Shown piece after piece: positions 1 to 10,833 of a stretch of DNA of 64,000 nucleotides (position 1 is its first letter; the number at the start of each line of letters is the position of its first letter). This stretch comes from Sipunculus nudus (lineage: Eukaryota > Annelida > Sipuncula > Golfingiida > Sipunculidae). The position numbers and the translations under genes are program-made. The stretch covers positions 4,209,479 to 4,273,478 of the forward strand of contig CM049321.1 in assembly GCA_026874595.1 (NCBI GenBank), written 5' to 3'. The notes beneath the pieces are model-generated. The model did no database searches. It saw nothing but the letters and a program-made list of their open reading frames with translations, and was not told the DNA's origin.

Positions 1-300
1 CTTTATCACATTCCCAAAATAAAGGTAATAAAGTCTCCGGGTCCTTATCACAAAATGTACATAGGTTGGAATCTTTAATTTTCCATTTCCATAACCAATA
101 ATTATTGACCAAACAATTGTTCAGAAATTTATATTGAAATACTTGTGATCTGATATCCATACAAATTTTTACAGGAAGTGAATATATTCTTTCTAAATTA
201 ATATCACAGTCTGGACAATATATACGCACTTTTGGAACATAGGGCCCTTTTTCTAACAACATGTTTTTAAAAGTAGAACATATTATCTTATTGGAGATCT
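1..300 (-). pseudogene. LINE ORF2 C-terminal domain with Cys motif, open at window edge
   Basis: The reverse complement of about 1-190 reads through DIRSQVFQYKFLNNCL and then LCTFCDKDPETLLPLFWEC. This is the C-terminal 'C-x2-C…E-T-x2-H-L-F-x2-C' segment of LINE ORF2, with Pro in place of the usual His. No stop appears before base 1, so the 3' end of the element lies outside the window. Confidence 0.75.
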
Positions 301-764
301 CTATTACCTGTACAAATTTATCTATGTAAATATAAAAGTCCAGAGGATTTCCTGAGTTAACCTGCCTGCATACACTTTCTTTTCTTATCATGGAAACAAG
401 GGCATACCACTTCAAGAAATCTATTCCTGGTATACCTCTATTTGTCCATTGTTTGAAAGGAACAATATAATTATTTAGAAATAAATCTGATCCTGTAATG
501 ATGCCTGCATCTATAAAACGTTCCAAATAGACAGGTTCTGCAGATAATGTTAACATTTTATCATTCCATATTATTTGTTGTCTTACAGGGACCACTTCAA
601 AGTAATTTGTGCGCAGGATAACATAACTTCTCAGTATTTCTTTATAAAAACTAGGAATTTTTAATTTGTTTATTTCATTTGGATTCATATTACTATTCAA
701 TAAAATTTTTATATTTGGACATACTGTTTCAAGATAATAATTAAAAAAATGCTTTCCAGATTTT

Positions 765-856
765 ATTGTCTGATTTATTGTATCTTTTAATCCATGATAT
801 TCTTGAAGTTATTGTCTGATTTATTGTATCTTTTAATCCATGATATTCTTGAAGTT
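765..856. repeat. Perfect 46-bp tandem duplication inside the LINE
   Basis: Bases 765-810 and 811-856 are identical over 46 bp (starting ATTGTCTGATTTATTG). Because 46 is not a multiple of three, it shifts the ORF2 frame. The lack of any difference between the copies suggests it is recent or an assembly artefact. Confidence 0.93.
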
Positions 857-906
857 AATATAATTGATTCAATATGTGGGGCATTAAGCCCTCCTTTCTC
901 TAAATC

Positions 907-1702
907 CTACATTAATCTTGATCTTTTAATTTTCTCTTTTCTTCCACTCCAAATGAAAGAAAATATTAACTTATTAAGTTTTTCACAAAAGTCAGGTGGA
1001 GCAGTCTCATTTGAAATAAAATACTGGAACTTTGAAATAATAAAAGTTTTAACAATCTGAATTTTTCCTTTCAAATTTCCTTTCCAAATATTGAGTGTAT
1101 GCTGTGCCTCCTTTAATTTAGAGTAACAGTTAAATTCATCTGCTGCCTTTTTATTATATGAAATATAAATTCCTAAAAATTTGACAGGGTTATTAGGCCA
1201 CAGAATTCCCAAGGGTTTTCTTTTGTTCTCTCTGTTACTTCCTACCCCAATCCCTTCACACTTATCTTTATTCATTTGTAGCCCACTATAAGTTCCAAAT
1301 TCTTGCACCATCTTCAAAAATTGTTTTGCTAAATTCACATCCTTAGTTATCCCAACTGTGTCATCTGCGTATTGTAGGAGTTTTATATTTTCCTTAGAAA
1401 TTTTAATTCCTTCTATCTTTTCATTAAGTCTAATTTTTTCTGCCATTATTTCCACAGCTAATATAAATAAATATGGTGAAAGTGAATCTCCCTGTCGCAC
1501 TACTCTTAGAACTTTAAAATAACCTGAAGTGTTGCCATTGTTTATTGTGCAGCTTTCAATATTTCTATATAAGATTTTTACCCATTTAATAAAAGAAGAA
1601 GGAAGATTAAATTTGTCAAGGACAGAAAACATAAAATACCACTCTAATGAATCAAAAGCTTTCTCAAAATCAATTCCTAATATTATACCTGGAACTTTGT
1701 TT
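907..1702 (-). pseudogene. LINE reverse transcriptase catalytic core (palm/thumb), fragment
   Basis: From the Met at 1632 the frame gives 241 residues. It contains RQGDSLSPYLF (46-56), the catalytic YADD (88-91), SGLQMNKDKC (116-125) and KFLGIYI (151-157). These are RT motifs B to E. The same frame extends upstream of that Met to about 1702 and contains motif A as GIDFEKAFDSLEW, which supplies the first catalytic Asp. The start at 1632 is therefore only an internal Met. The catalytic Asp residues survive, but the frame is cut off from the endonuclease and from the C-terminus (tandem duplication at 765-856). Confidence 0.85.
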
Positions 1703-1966
1703 TGTTTGGTATATATATCTATATATCTTCCCTGGATGTAACCCTGGTCTTCCCTGGTTACCTTTTATAATATTTGGCATAACTTTCTTCAATCTAAGTG
1801 AGAGGGTTTTTGATAATATTTTATAATCTACATTAAGCAATGACAGTGATCTCCAATTTTTTAATAGTGTTCTATCTTTCTTTTTATCAATTAAAGTTAT
1901 GATAGCCTGTTTTTGTGAACTAGTTAATTCCCCTTCTCTAAAAGACTTGTTAAATGAAGCTACCAT
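1670..1966 (-). pseudogene. LINE reverse transcriptase, fingers region (motifs 1-2), fragment
   Basis: This 98-residue frame contains LIDKKKD and NWRSLSLLNVDYKILSK, the conserved 'P-K-K-x-D…N-W-R-P-I-S-L-L-N' block ahead of the RT catalytic core. The invariant-like Pro is replaced by Ser in this copy. The frame overlaps the preceding fragment at one end and is shifted relative to the catalytic fragment at about 1700, where motif A begins in another frame. Confidence 0.75.
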
Positions 1967-2620
1967 TAATGCACCAAATTGTGGCCAAATTTTTTTGATA
2001 AAATTCAGCAGTTATTCCACCATTACCTGGAAGTATTTCTAATTCTTGTATGGTTGGTGTATTCAGTTTAATCTCTTTCAAATACTGTGTTATGTTTTCA
2101 TCTGATATATCAAAATGTGAACTGTATAATCTTTTATAATATTCCTTTTGCATGCTTAATAAACTTTAAGAATTTGTGACCATTCCTCCATCAGTTGACT
2201 GAAGTTCCCTAATGCATTTCTGTTGATTATTATATTTTTTCTAAATTTAAGAAATATTTCGAGCTCTTTTCACCTTTTTCAAACCATCGTATTTTTGAAC
2301 GCAAGATACATCCCTCTATTTTTGAATTATCAATTTCTTCCAACTGTAATTTAACTTGATCTATTTCTTGGTTCACCTTTTCTCTTATTTCAGCATCTGA
2401 GTTATCTTATATCTCATATAATTCTTTCAGTTTGGAGTTCAAGTATATATCTTTTAACTTTCTATCTCTTGCCCTTTTTTTACTATAAGATATAGAATAC
2501 TGCCTTATTTTATACTTCATTAATTCCCATTTTACTCTTTCATCTGACAATTCTTTAACTTCTTTATCCCACTCAATTTTTGACTAAATTAATCCTGAAA
2601 CATAGTCCGACTCGTCTAAA
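1950..2620 (-). pseudogene. LINE ORF2 linker and N-terminal RT segment, multiple frame breaks
   Basis: Between the endonuclease and the RT core, minus-strand frames show the linker typical of L1/Tx1 elements: a 'GEKSSKYFLNLEK'-like phrase near 2230-2290, then EYYKRLYSS and PGNGGITAEFYQ at 1950-2153. In active elements the last phrase is 'K-x-P-G-x-D-G', just before RT motif 1. In-frame stops near 2160 and changes of frame break the region. Confidence 0.65.
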
Positions 2621-2653
2621 AACTCTGAGTTAAGTTTCCAATACCTTTTTCCT

Positions 2654-2860
2654 TTAGATCCTGAAACATCTAACTTTTCTATATCTAAAATTATCGCACA
2701 GTGGTCTGATTTTATATATGGAAGAACACATATTCTTTACATTATCTTGTATAATATTAGAAACCCACCAATAGTCCAACCTGCTACAAATCTGGCCATT
2801 ATTCAATCTCCAAGTATAACATTTTTTTCTTGGGTGTTTTATTCTATATATATATATCAA
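2654..2860 (-). pseudogene. LINE endonuclease C-terminal segment, frameshifted
   Basis: This frame reads IYRIKHPRKKCYTWRL, then a segment with SRLDYWWVS. It matches the pattern '(D/W)xxRxxxPxxxxxTW…SRxDYxxVS' near the end of LINE APE endonucleases. The terminal SDH motif is degraded (PLCDN). It continues the domain at 2897-3379 after a frame break, so the element is a pseudogene at this point. Confidence 0.7.
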
Positions 2861-2896
2861 CCAAATTAAGATAATCTACAGTTTTAAAAAGAACTT

Positions 2897-3379
2897 CTAG
2901 CACTTGTTTTCGAATTGCCATAACTCCCCTTTTTTATCTAAATTTGCGTCTAAAATTATGTTAAAATCTCCTCCTAACAGAATTTCTTCGCTGCTATCAG
3001 TAAATTTTTTAACCAAATTAAATAGTCTTTCATAAAATATTTTTTGTTCTGAAAATATGTTTGGCGCATATATAATTATTAATTTATACTCAACTTGTTT
3101 AATTTTAGCTTTTAATATTAATATTCTTCGATCTATTGATGTATGGAGTACCTCTATATCTTCTATTTCTAAATTTCTTTTAAAAAGTATTGCACATCCT
3201 TTACTGGATGAATTCTCATGACTAAAATATGCTTTGCCATTCCATTCATGTTGCCACAGGCTCTCTGTTTGTTTGGTGCTATGCGTTTCTTGTAAAAATA
3301 GTACATCAGAGTTATTCACTTTAGCCCATCTCAATACTGATCTTCTTTTCTGTTGGTAACCAAGTCCTCTAAATTTCAA
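2897..3379 (-). pseudogene. LINE ORF2 endonuclease domain (APE type), fragment
   Basis: A 160-residue open frame holds the N-terminal endonuclease of the LINE. Visible motifs are LQETH (residues 29-33, with the metal-binding Glu), SKGCAILF (59-66), IIIYAPN (101-107) and GGDFN (136-140, with the catalytic Asp/Asn pair). These are the landmark motifs of the exonuclease-endonuclease-phosphatase fold. The usual start 'W-N-(V/I)-R-G-L' appears as LKFRGL, so the true start probably lies a few codons upstream of the Met used here. The frame stops just after the GELW segment; the rest of the domain, including the SDH region, is in another frame at 2654-2860. Confidence 0.85.
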
Positions 3380-3380
3380 G

Positions 3381-3960
3381 CTAATTACTCTGAAAGTCAG
3401 TCTCTGTACTTCCTATTAATCTTATCTGAGAGTCACAATTTCTTAAATATGAAATAGTAGTAACTTTACTTCTACTTATGATGTGGAACATTAAAACAAA
3501 CATATTAAATTGTAAATATACCCCTGTCAACATAAAATCTAAGAAAAAAAATGTATTCTCCCTGTTTTCCAGTTCTGTCAAAGAAATAAACAACAGGAAG
3601 ATTACTTGGATCATGAAGATCCTATCTATATCCAAGATGTAGCTGATGAAAACTTGACAATGGGATCTCGGTGGTTGAATCTAGGAAGACTTGATTGCGT
3701 GAATATAATTGCCTCCGTCAGGCAGTTATCTATCTGATATAGATTAGGTGCAATCCCAGTGTTTCCGGAACACTTTCCCTCTGAGAACTGAAAACGCTTC
3801 CTCTCTTTCCGCACCAACGTGACCGACCTGACCGATGTATCTGGCTCGGGAAAATATCTACAAATCTCATCCCCTATTGAATTTCTTTCCGCCCCCCGTG
3901 GTATCGTCTTGAGATCGAAGTCTCTTTGATCTGCCGAGAAAGTGCCTTGTTAATGTAAAT
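3381..3960 (-). other. Possible LINE 5' untranslated region
   Basis: This lies directly upstream (minus strand) of the endonuclease. It has small unrecognised frames of 84 and 63 codons and is more GC-rich toward 3780-3960. Its position fits a 5' UTR or ORF1 remnant, but no ORF1 motif was recognised. Confidence 0.3.
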
Positions 3961-4073
3961 AGGATGGTTAATCAAACGCAGTCACGAGGGGGTTATTTCT
4001 AATTAGTTATCGACAGTCTGTTTGCCACCCGGCGTGACTGTGAAATCGACAAAAGGGTAACAGGGGGCACTTT

Positions 4074-4122
4074 AGGGGCGTTGCCACGAATTTGAGGGAG
4101 GGGGCGCATTTCCGCTGAAAGA

Positions 4123-4190
<68 letters not shown>

Positions 4191-4230
4191 ATCAGTCTGG
4201 AACTTCAATATTCTTGATAAATGTTAAGAA
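4074..4230 (+). mobile_element. Partial MITE of the 'AGGGGCGT' family with internal (AT)n
   Basis: It begins AGGGGCGTTGCCACGAATTT, continues through a G-rich stretch and CCGCTG, then an (AT)n tract at 4125-4186, then GAGAATCAGTCTG. The same order occurs in the complete MITE at 47,393-47,692. The right terminal repeat is missing here, so the copy is truncated. Confidence 0.5.
4125..4186. repeat. (AT)n microsatellite
   Basis: About 31 AT dinucleotides without interruption. Confidence 0.95.
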
Positions 4231-4608
4231 TCGAATCAAGAGAAAAGGTTCACTAATTTTAGTCCCCGGGATACATCGATTTAATTGAAAAATTTTATCG
4301 TTACTATTAGGTTTCTTTTAATTGTAGTATACCTTGGGACATTAGAAAATGACAGTCGTAAGTTGCACAGACGGTAGTTCTGCCCTGCAGCTCAGAAAAG
4401 CCAACCCCTACCCCTATATCGGTGATTTGCCACAATCTGATCACAATATTTCTGGAATGCCTTGGCAGATCTGGATGATCTTGGTGTCTAGTTACAGGTT
4501 TTCAAGCGTGGCCGACATGATAAGCATCTGAGGTCAAAATCAAGGCCAAAGGTAAAGGTCACGGTCACTTTGAGGCCCTAAAAGCAGATGATAGCCTGTT
4601 TTTGCTCG

Positions 4609-4612
<4 letters not shown>

Positions 4613-4662
<50 letters not shown>
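4613..4662. repeat. (AT)n microsatellite
   Basis: About 25 AT dinucleotides. It is preceded at 4520-4560 by short 'CAAGGCCAAAGGTAAAGGTC' wording like that found in molluscan interspersed repeats. Confidence 0.95.
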
Positions 4663-4665
<3 letters not shown>

Positions 4666-5950
4666 TCAACCAACTGGTTTAAGAAAAAGGACCCATGGTT
4701 ATGAAAGGTTTTGATAAAATCCTGCTATTTAGGGAAGAGGACGGATGTCAATTTAAAAAAGTTATATTTTAAATAGAGGGCTATTGTCAAACAGGTTTTG
4801 TCTTGGCCTGATGCTAAAAGTATACACAATTTTGTCAGTTTTATCATGAAAATTTTATCTCATGAGTATTTAATCAGTTTCAGTCAAAAAGAAACTATTG
4901 AGAATCCAGGATATACAAATTTCACAAATTTAAATAAGGTTCATAAGTACCTGGGTTTACGGCTTTAATTTATGTTTAACATATGTTACTTATGTTCTAC
5001 ACACTAAACATAGCAAGAGTCTTTGAACAATTATTAAAACTGTAGACAACTTGTCTAAGCTCTGATTTGTTTAATATCGTTTGAATATTTTTTTTTTTAA
5101 TATGAGGAAATAACGGGATCTTTAATATAAATTTCGATTATAGCTACAGCCATGACTCTTAATATCATTAGTCAAACATATTGACATCTTTAATGAGTAC
5201 TTGTCTGAGTACTGGGTACACAGGGCTGTATTACTCAATGTACTGGGTTAGGTTGATGTAAACAACAGTTGACATGGTCTGTGAAAATTGAAAAAAAAGT
5301 CTACTTTCCTTAATCATTTTCTTTGAAATATTTAATAAATTCCTTTGAAATTTCATATATTTAAAGATTAAATATTTATGTTTTTATGCTGTGAAAATGA
5401 AATCAATAGTATTTACAGGGAAAATTGTGCCGTGGTCGAAGTTTGGTAAAATTTAAAATAATGATTTTAAATTTATTCTAATAACTTAAAAAATTACAAA
5501 CATTTTGATTAAATTTTAGTATACAATTCAAACTAATTTGAATATTGTTATGTGCTTTATATTTATAAGCTCATTAGCTTAAATAATTATCACGTTAAGT
5601 GAGTATATCTATTTCCGGATTTTTACAAAGTGCAATTTGTTTGGTCTCATTGCTTTAAGGAATTACGTAATAATGAGCTAATTCCTGGTATTCACAAAGG
5701 ACATATATACAGAAATGATTATTAAATATTAAAAGATGTCAAATTTTGGATTTGTAGATCTAACGGTTTCAAAACGTGCCCTGTTAACGGAAGTCCGGAC
5801 AGCCGGACAGATGGACAATCGGATGACGGACAACGGACAAAGGACCATGAATAGAGCTCAGATGACTTTAAGTCATTAGAGCTAAAAATGAATGAAATGA
5901 TAATCCTAAACCAAACAAATTAAAATGAATGTTTGCACAGTTAAGAATCA
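4663..5950. other. AT-rich intergenic DNA ending in a GGAC-rich interspersed-repeat tail
   Basis: No coding frame was seen. At 5790-5890 there is a run of GGACA/GACGG motifs, followed by a hairpin (ATGACTT, one-base loop, AAGTCAT at about 5863-5877) and AGAGCTAAAAA. This style of ending recalls common bivalve interspersed repeats, but the family was not identified. Confidence 0.4.
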
Positions 5951-5956
5951 ATATTA

Positions 5957-6190
5957 CTAAACATTGTCACTATCATCACCCTCAGTGTAAACGTCACTCT
6001 CATCACTGTTCCCATTGTCACTCTCACTGTCTTCTTCATAATTATCAATATCGCTCATGTCATCATCCTCCATCTCATTTTTCTCATTAAACAGGTATCC
6101 GGAACTCGCTCTCCATCAAACAATTTGGGGATGTAATTTCCTCTTTCACCCAACCATGTTTTAGGGGTCCCATCATTTATATGAGCATTG
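5957..6190 (-). pseudogene. Frameshifted protein fragment with acidic C-terminal tail
   Basis: Reading leftward on the minus strand, one frame (about 6190-6095) reads TPKTWLGERGNYIPKLFDGE, then VPD. A second frame, open from 6115 to a stop at 5957-5959, starts with GYLFNEKNEMEDDDMSDIDN and goes on with a tail rich in Asp, Glu and Ser. The two join naturally if one base was lost near 6097. The low-complexity acidic tail and the smooth hand-over look like a real C-terminus rather than chance. No family was recognised, and upstream frames (6173-6650) are not clearly related. It could be a decayed host gene or a transposon-encoded protein. Confidence 0.3.
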
Positions 6191-7200
6191 TGCGCATTTG
6201 CCGAGATTGACAAGGTTGACCCTGGAGATTTTCTGCTCAAGGACATAGAGGTAGAGGGGAAGGGTGGCGGGGTAAAAAAAACTGAGCTTAGACAGAGTTT
6301 GCTTCGCTTTTCTCTTAGGAATCTTCTTGAGAAGAAGTGTGTGCCAAACACGGTTCGTATCTTGGCACCTACTCCTCGTCCCAGAAAGGGAACAAATGTA
6401 CTTGTTCATTGACTTCATAATCGGTTACTGTTTGTGAAGCCCGAGAATAAGAAGAATTAATTTTTTTTGTTTTAAAACTGGTTTCGAACATGGCCCCCTG
6501 CAGCATCTCACTGGGAACGCCCCTGCATGTCACCCTTTTTTGGCATGGTTGAACAAGTCCTCTTTTCTTCTCAATATTTACGTTTATAAAACGACAGCAA
6601 CTTGGAGACAATTCTGTCATCCAGTATCTAATGTCATATGTTTCCTTCAATTGTCTATTTTGCGTTTCTTATTGAGAAATATTCGAATATGCTTTGCGTA
6701 AGTTCCCTCATGAGACCGTCATAAATCGGGTATGTTGTATATGGTTGAATGCTTGTACCTTTTAGATGATATGAATCAGATTTTAACTATAAACATGGAA
6801 ATCTAGCAACGATGACTTTTGGGACTTTTGTGATTTTTCGTTTTGGCATGATAAAAGGGTTTGGTGTCAAGAGGAAACTTTAATTTGGAGTTCTTATTGA
6901 GGAGTGGAGGGGGTGCCTAAGGGGCTAGGGGCTCTGTGTACTTCTGTGGATTGTCATTTTCTCAAGGAATAAAACCTATACATGACGGGTGTACCACGTG
7001 GCTAAGGAGTGTTGTCCTTTTGATCAAAACCTGCTGTGTGAAGCGCTCCTTGCTCTGATACATCATATCAGTTCTATTTTATTCATAGCCCCGTAAACAT
7101 GATACATCCCAAGCTTTCTGCTATAATTGATCATCGTTTACGCCCTTTAATGATAAGAGTCCATAAATTCTGATCTATATTAAACCTATCGTCAAGACAT
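6190..7200. other. Intergenic DNA, nothing recognised
   Basis: Only short overlapping chance frames are present on both strands. No motif, repeat or RNA was identified. Confidence 0.5.
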
Positions 7201-7205
7201 AACAT

Positions 7206-7210
<5 letters not shown>

Positions 7211-7244
<34 letters not shown>
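7211..7244. repeat. (GT)n-(AT)n compound microsatellite
   Basis: Thirteen GT units followed by four AT units. Confidence 0.93.
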
Positions 7245-7246
<2 letters not shown>

Positions 7247-7254
7247 CCCGGTAA

Positions 7255-7370
7255 TTTGTAAGCTCTGGGGGAATGCTATGTCAGAAGTAGCGTCATATCG
7301 ACCCTCTGCCATTACGACCAGATTACTGGCGCCAGAGTGTCTTTACATCTAAGTCTGAGGAACACATTAT
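7255..7370 (-). repeat. Dispersed repeat R1, partial copy
   Basis: The reverse complement contains TGTAAAGACACTCTGGCGCC and CTGGTCGTAA followed by GCAGAGGG. These match the right end of the longer copy at 17,050-17,475. Confidence 0.5.
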
Positions 7371-7874
7371 AAGGCATTATAAAGGATGACAATACTTTCG
7401 TTATATCGACAACGCTTCATGGCCTACAGGTACACTGCCAATCAATATAAACCAGACCAATCGTTAGCATTTCGTATGTACTTTCTAATAAAACCAAACA
7501 TGAGCGAGAAAAGTTCCATTTCAACCCAGCACATTGGTAAACCCCTCGTCATGTTTGTTGAATTTATGACCGCATGGACACAAGCATGGCTCGCACGGGT
7601 TACAGGGCGCAGGCAGCTTGCAGGCAATACAGGAAATGACCCGTGTCCATGGAGACAGTGTTTCAGTTTGGGTTGTGAGCTCACATGTGTACTATTGTGT
7701 AAATTCATCATTCTTATCATAATATTGAGATTATGGGCCGTTTACCACAATATGAACGCAACCTGATGCAAGACCACGGCGATACATTCCTCGATATTAC
7801 TTGTTTCACGACTCGAGTAGGCTTACCAGCCCAATTATCCGATTTCCTACTGAGTCGGGTTATTACGGCTACAT

Positions 7875-8094
7875 CAGAAGTGGATCCAGAAGGGGGGTCC
7901 ATGGGGTCCGGACAGCCCCCCCCCCCCCCCCTATTTTCCAGCCGCCACAACCTTTTTAAAGTTTTCAGACCTTTTTTGCGGTCTGGACCCCTCACTCCTT
8001 TGTTTGTGGACCTTTTTTTCAGGTTTTGTCATCAATCCTCGTGGGTTGGGGCAGGACTCTTCACTTTCCTAACTCCTGGATTGGACCTTGTACG
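7875..8094. mobile_element. MITE of the 'GGATCCAG' family, with poly-C
   Basis: The left end is CAGAAGTGGATCCAGAAGG, followed by a poly-C run (about 7917-7930). The right end is CTCCTGGATTGGAC, which is roughly inverted relative to the left. Its interior (TTTCAGACCTTTTTTGCGG…CCTCGTGGGTTGG) matches the copy at 42,722-42,973. The 156-codon open frame across it is accidental. Confidence 0.65.
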
Positions 8095-8099
8095 TCCTG

Positions 8100-9430
8100 T
8101 TTGCCATACAAAACGCAATGTGATGGTGATATACTTAGTTCGGTCTTGTAATGTACATTTATATGAAACATTCTCTTTATGGCGAATCAAGGTTGGGAAT
8201 TAAGAACTACAATTGTCAGATTGGAAAGTTTTATTTGACAGGAACATCTCTTTGAGCAGCAGAGCTTTGAAGAGTGAACGCTCTCAGCATCTAAGAGCTA
8301 GTTCCCCTGGGGGTCTTTTTCTCCAGCACGGCCGACTATGTATATGGTCAAAGATTTCAGACTTTGGCGCCGAGGTCCCGGTAGAGTTCGCTCTCCTTTC
8401 TTCGGTTATCTGCGCATTGAAGTGAAATGTCTTTGGGGAAATCGGTTATTCTCCTCTTTGAGATCAGATAACCATATTTCTTTAGCGAATCGTTGACATG
8501 CTTTCCAAAGAGCACATTCTGTTCAAGTCTCTAGGTAGCTTGTTTCAATTGTAGCTCACATCTTTGACGACACTGCGACGTTTTGAATGTGGTTAAGGCC
8601 TGAACTTTTATGGAGGTTTAACATGTATGTTTTGCGAATCCGATTCCTCCGTTGGTATTAGAGCTGACCTTTCCCGTGGTGTTTATGTATGTTTGGACAA
8701 TCCACTCCAGACACCGGTATAGTGAGTGTTCTTTGACATTATTGATTCGTTCAGTTGGTTCGTCCTGTATCCCCTGAGATAATCTGAAGGACTGCATGGA
8801 TTGTCCTGCCACATCAGGTCGTCAGAACCAGACATGGTTTAAGACTTAATAACGATGAAATGTCTCACATTGAGCCATCAGGCTTTGTATCCGTGTATCT
8901 GTGTGTCTCCTCTCTCTCTAAATAGACACGTAATTATTTAACATCATTATGCAGCTGCTAAACCTGGTTTCCCTTACTTTTAAGAAATGGCTCCTTTTAA
9001 GGAAAAAACGACTGACCGATTGACATTTTGATTTTTCTGAGAAGCATTTTGAAAATATCATTAAACATACGTATACAGTGAAACTCCTTCCTGCGAACAA
9101 CTCATTAAGACGGACAACCCACTGCATATACATATATGATGTTATATATGTGATATAAACATACATGAAAGAACAAGCTGGGGAAACCACAGGAATCACC
9201 TTGAGGAGGCTGTCAACACGTGTACGGATACATATTCACAACTTTTAGACGCTGTAGATCCCAAGGTTCAATAGTTTAAAGGAAAGTTCACCTGAGCTGA
9301 GACTCCCAGAATACAGAATGTTATAAAATATAAATATAAAACTGACGCACGGTGGCTGAGGAACCGACTGTTTTGTGGAACCAGACTACTCGCCATCATG
9401 TAGATATATGTAATATCATGTTTATATGTT
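8100..9430. other. Intergenic DNA, nothing recognised
   Basis: No frame, RNA or dispersed repeat was identified. It has ordinary base composition and no long tandem repeat. Confidence 0.45.
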
Positions 9431-9437
9431 ATATTTG

Positions 9438-9549
<112 letters not shown>

Positions 9550-9737
9550 TTCTTGAACCATACACACTGCAATATTACACAACTATTTTTTATAGCAGAG
9601 TATCTCTTTTTAAATATAAGAGTGAATTAGTGTTGCTGTATGTGAATTAATGCCCATTTCACGTCGGCCTACTTATGAATTTGTAGTTCCTGCAAATTCA
9701 TTTTTTCAGTTGAAGTACCATGTAGCTAAACCCTGCC

Positions 9738-9739
<2 letters not shown>

Positions 9740-9772
<33 letters not shown>
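9740..9772. repeat. (AT)n microsatellite
   Basis: About 16 AT units. Confidence 0.94.
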
Positions 9773-9777
<5 letters not shown>

Positions 9778-10099
9778 ATATATCCAAACTCCGCAACGAA
9801 CGATATTTGCTACTCTAATATTTATTTATTCAAAATATTTATACAAGGTAACCAATCCAGTGATAAAATCCTGTTCTTACACGGGGCCCTGTTATTAAAC
9901 AATAAAATATATTATTACATAGAATGATAAATATACAATATGCATACTTATGAAACAGTGAACGGATGATTTATACATAAATACAATTACAGGAGTCATT
10001 TGAACAGTAAAAAGATAATACTGTTAACAGCTGTTCTTTGGTTATAAAAATCTAAGATATTAGTAGACAAGCTTTTTCACCATTAATGTAAGACAGTAC

Positions 10100-10214
10100 T
10101 GAAATGCACTGTTTATATGAAACTGAAGCACAACAAAGCTTTTACCATTCGTTTAAAATTTGGTAGTGTTAGCGGTGTTGAAATGCACAGTTTATATGAA
10201 ACTGTAGCACAACA
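10100..10214 (+). repeat. Direct repeat, 36 bp, period 79
   Basis: TGAAATGCAC, then GTTTATATGAAACTG and AGCACAACA, occur at 10,100-10,135 and 10,179-10,214 with about two differences. Confidence 0.85.
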
Positions 10215-10745
10215 TTTATATTTTCTCAAAAATTAGTGGTCATTCATACCAACAAAAACATATTAACCGTCAATCTCTGAAATATAAATGCCTGGACTAC
10301 TTTGAATGCTCTTTTCTCCAACATCCTTGCCACAAACAAAAAGAAAACCACTATAAACAGCTTTCCCACTAAAAAACTGACTTTAAAATATAGTTCTATA
10401 CGACGGAGAAAGAAAATATTTTCCAAGCTTATTGATCAGAATTCTTTCGCTCGGCCAAATAGAAATCTGCACAGAAATCTACCTGGGAAAATAACAGCTG
10501 GGACCTCGCCCAATATCTCCCGTACGGACTGCCAATATCTGGGCGGGAGTACCGGAGCGTATGTTTACATAAAAAACGGGTATAATCACAACTCTTTTAT
10601 TCATGTTTTTCCAGAATAGGTAAATTCCCTTCTTGTTTTATGTTCCTGGCCTGGGGAGCAGTCAGAATTCACATAATGGGGGTGTTGGTGGTGCACAAAT
10701 GGTGCATATCTATCTGTCTGTCTGTCAGTCTGTCTGTCACTTCTG

Positions 10746-10746
<1 letters not shown>

Positions 10747-10830
<84 letters not shown>
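10747..10830. repeat. (CT)n-(AT)n compound microsatellite
   Basis: About 16 CT units (10,747-10,778) run directly into about 26 AT units (10,779-10,830). They are preceded by CTGT-rich sequence. The tract at 52,420-52,517 has the same order. Confidence 0.95.

Positions 10831-10833
<3 letters not shown>

Larger units (their letters stand above)
1..3400 (-). mobile_element. Broken L1/Tx1-like LINE (non-LTR retrotransposon), truncated by window edge
   Basis: Read on the minus strand, this stretch carries in order an APE-type endonuclease, a linker, a reverse transcriptase and a C-terminal Cys-rich motif, the standard ORF2 layout of LINEs. The product would nick target DNA and copy the element's RNA at the nick. 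The reading frame is broken at several points (near 2660, 1950 and 1700, and at the 46-bp duplication at 765-856), so it cannot make a full protein. The C-terminal part is still open at base 1 and continues off the window. Wording such as NWRSLSLLNVDYKI and PGNGGITAEFYQ resembles the L1/Tx1 group, but the clade is an inference. Chance ORFs on the plus strand here are shadows. Confidence 0.88.

Noticed and set aside
5858-5890. Helitron-like 3' end (hairpin followed by CTAA)
   Set aside because: The hairpin-to-end spacing is too short and no 5' TC end or Rep/helicase frame was found.
7386-8203. 126- and 156-codon plus-strand frames
   Set aside because: The second runs through a MITE with poly-C; neither shows a motif.
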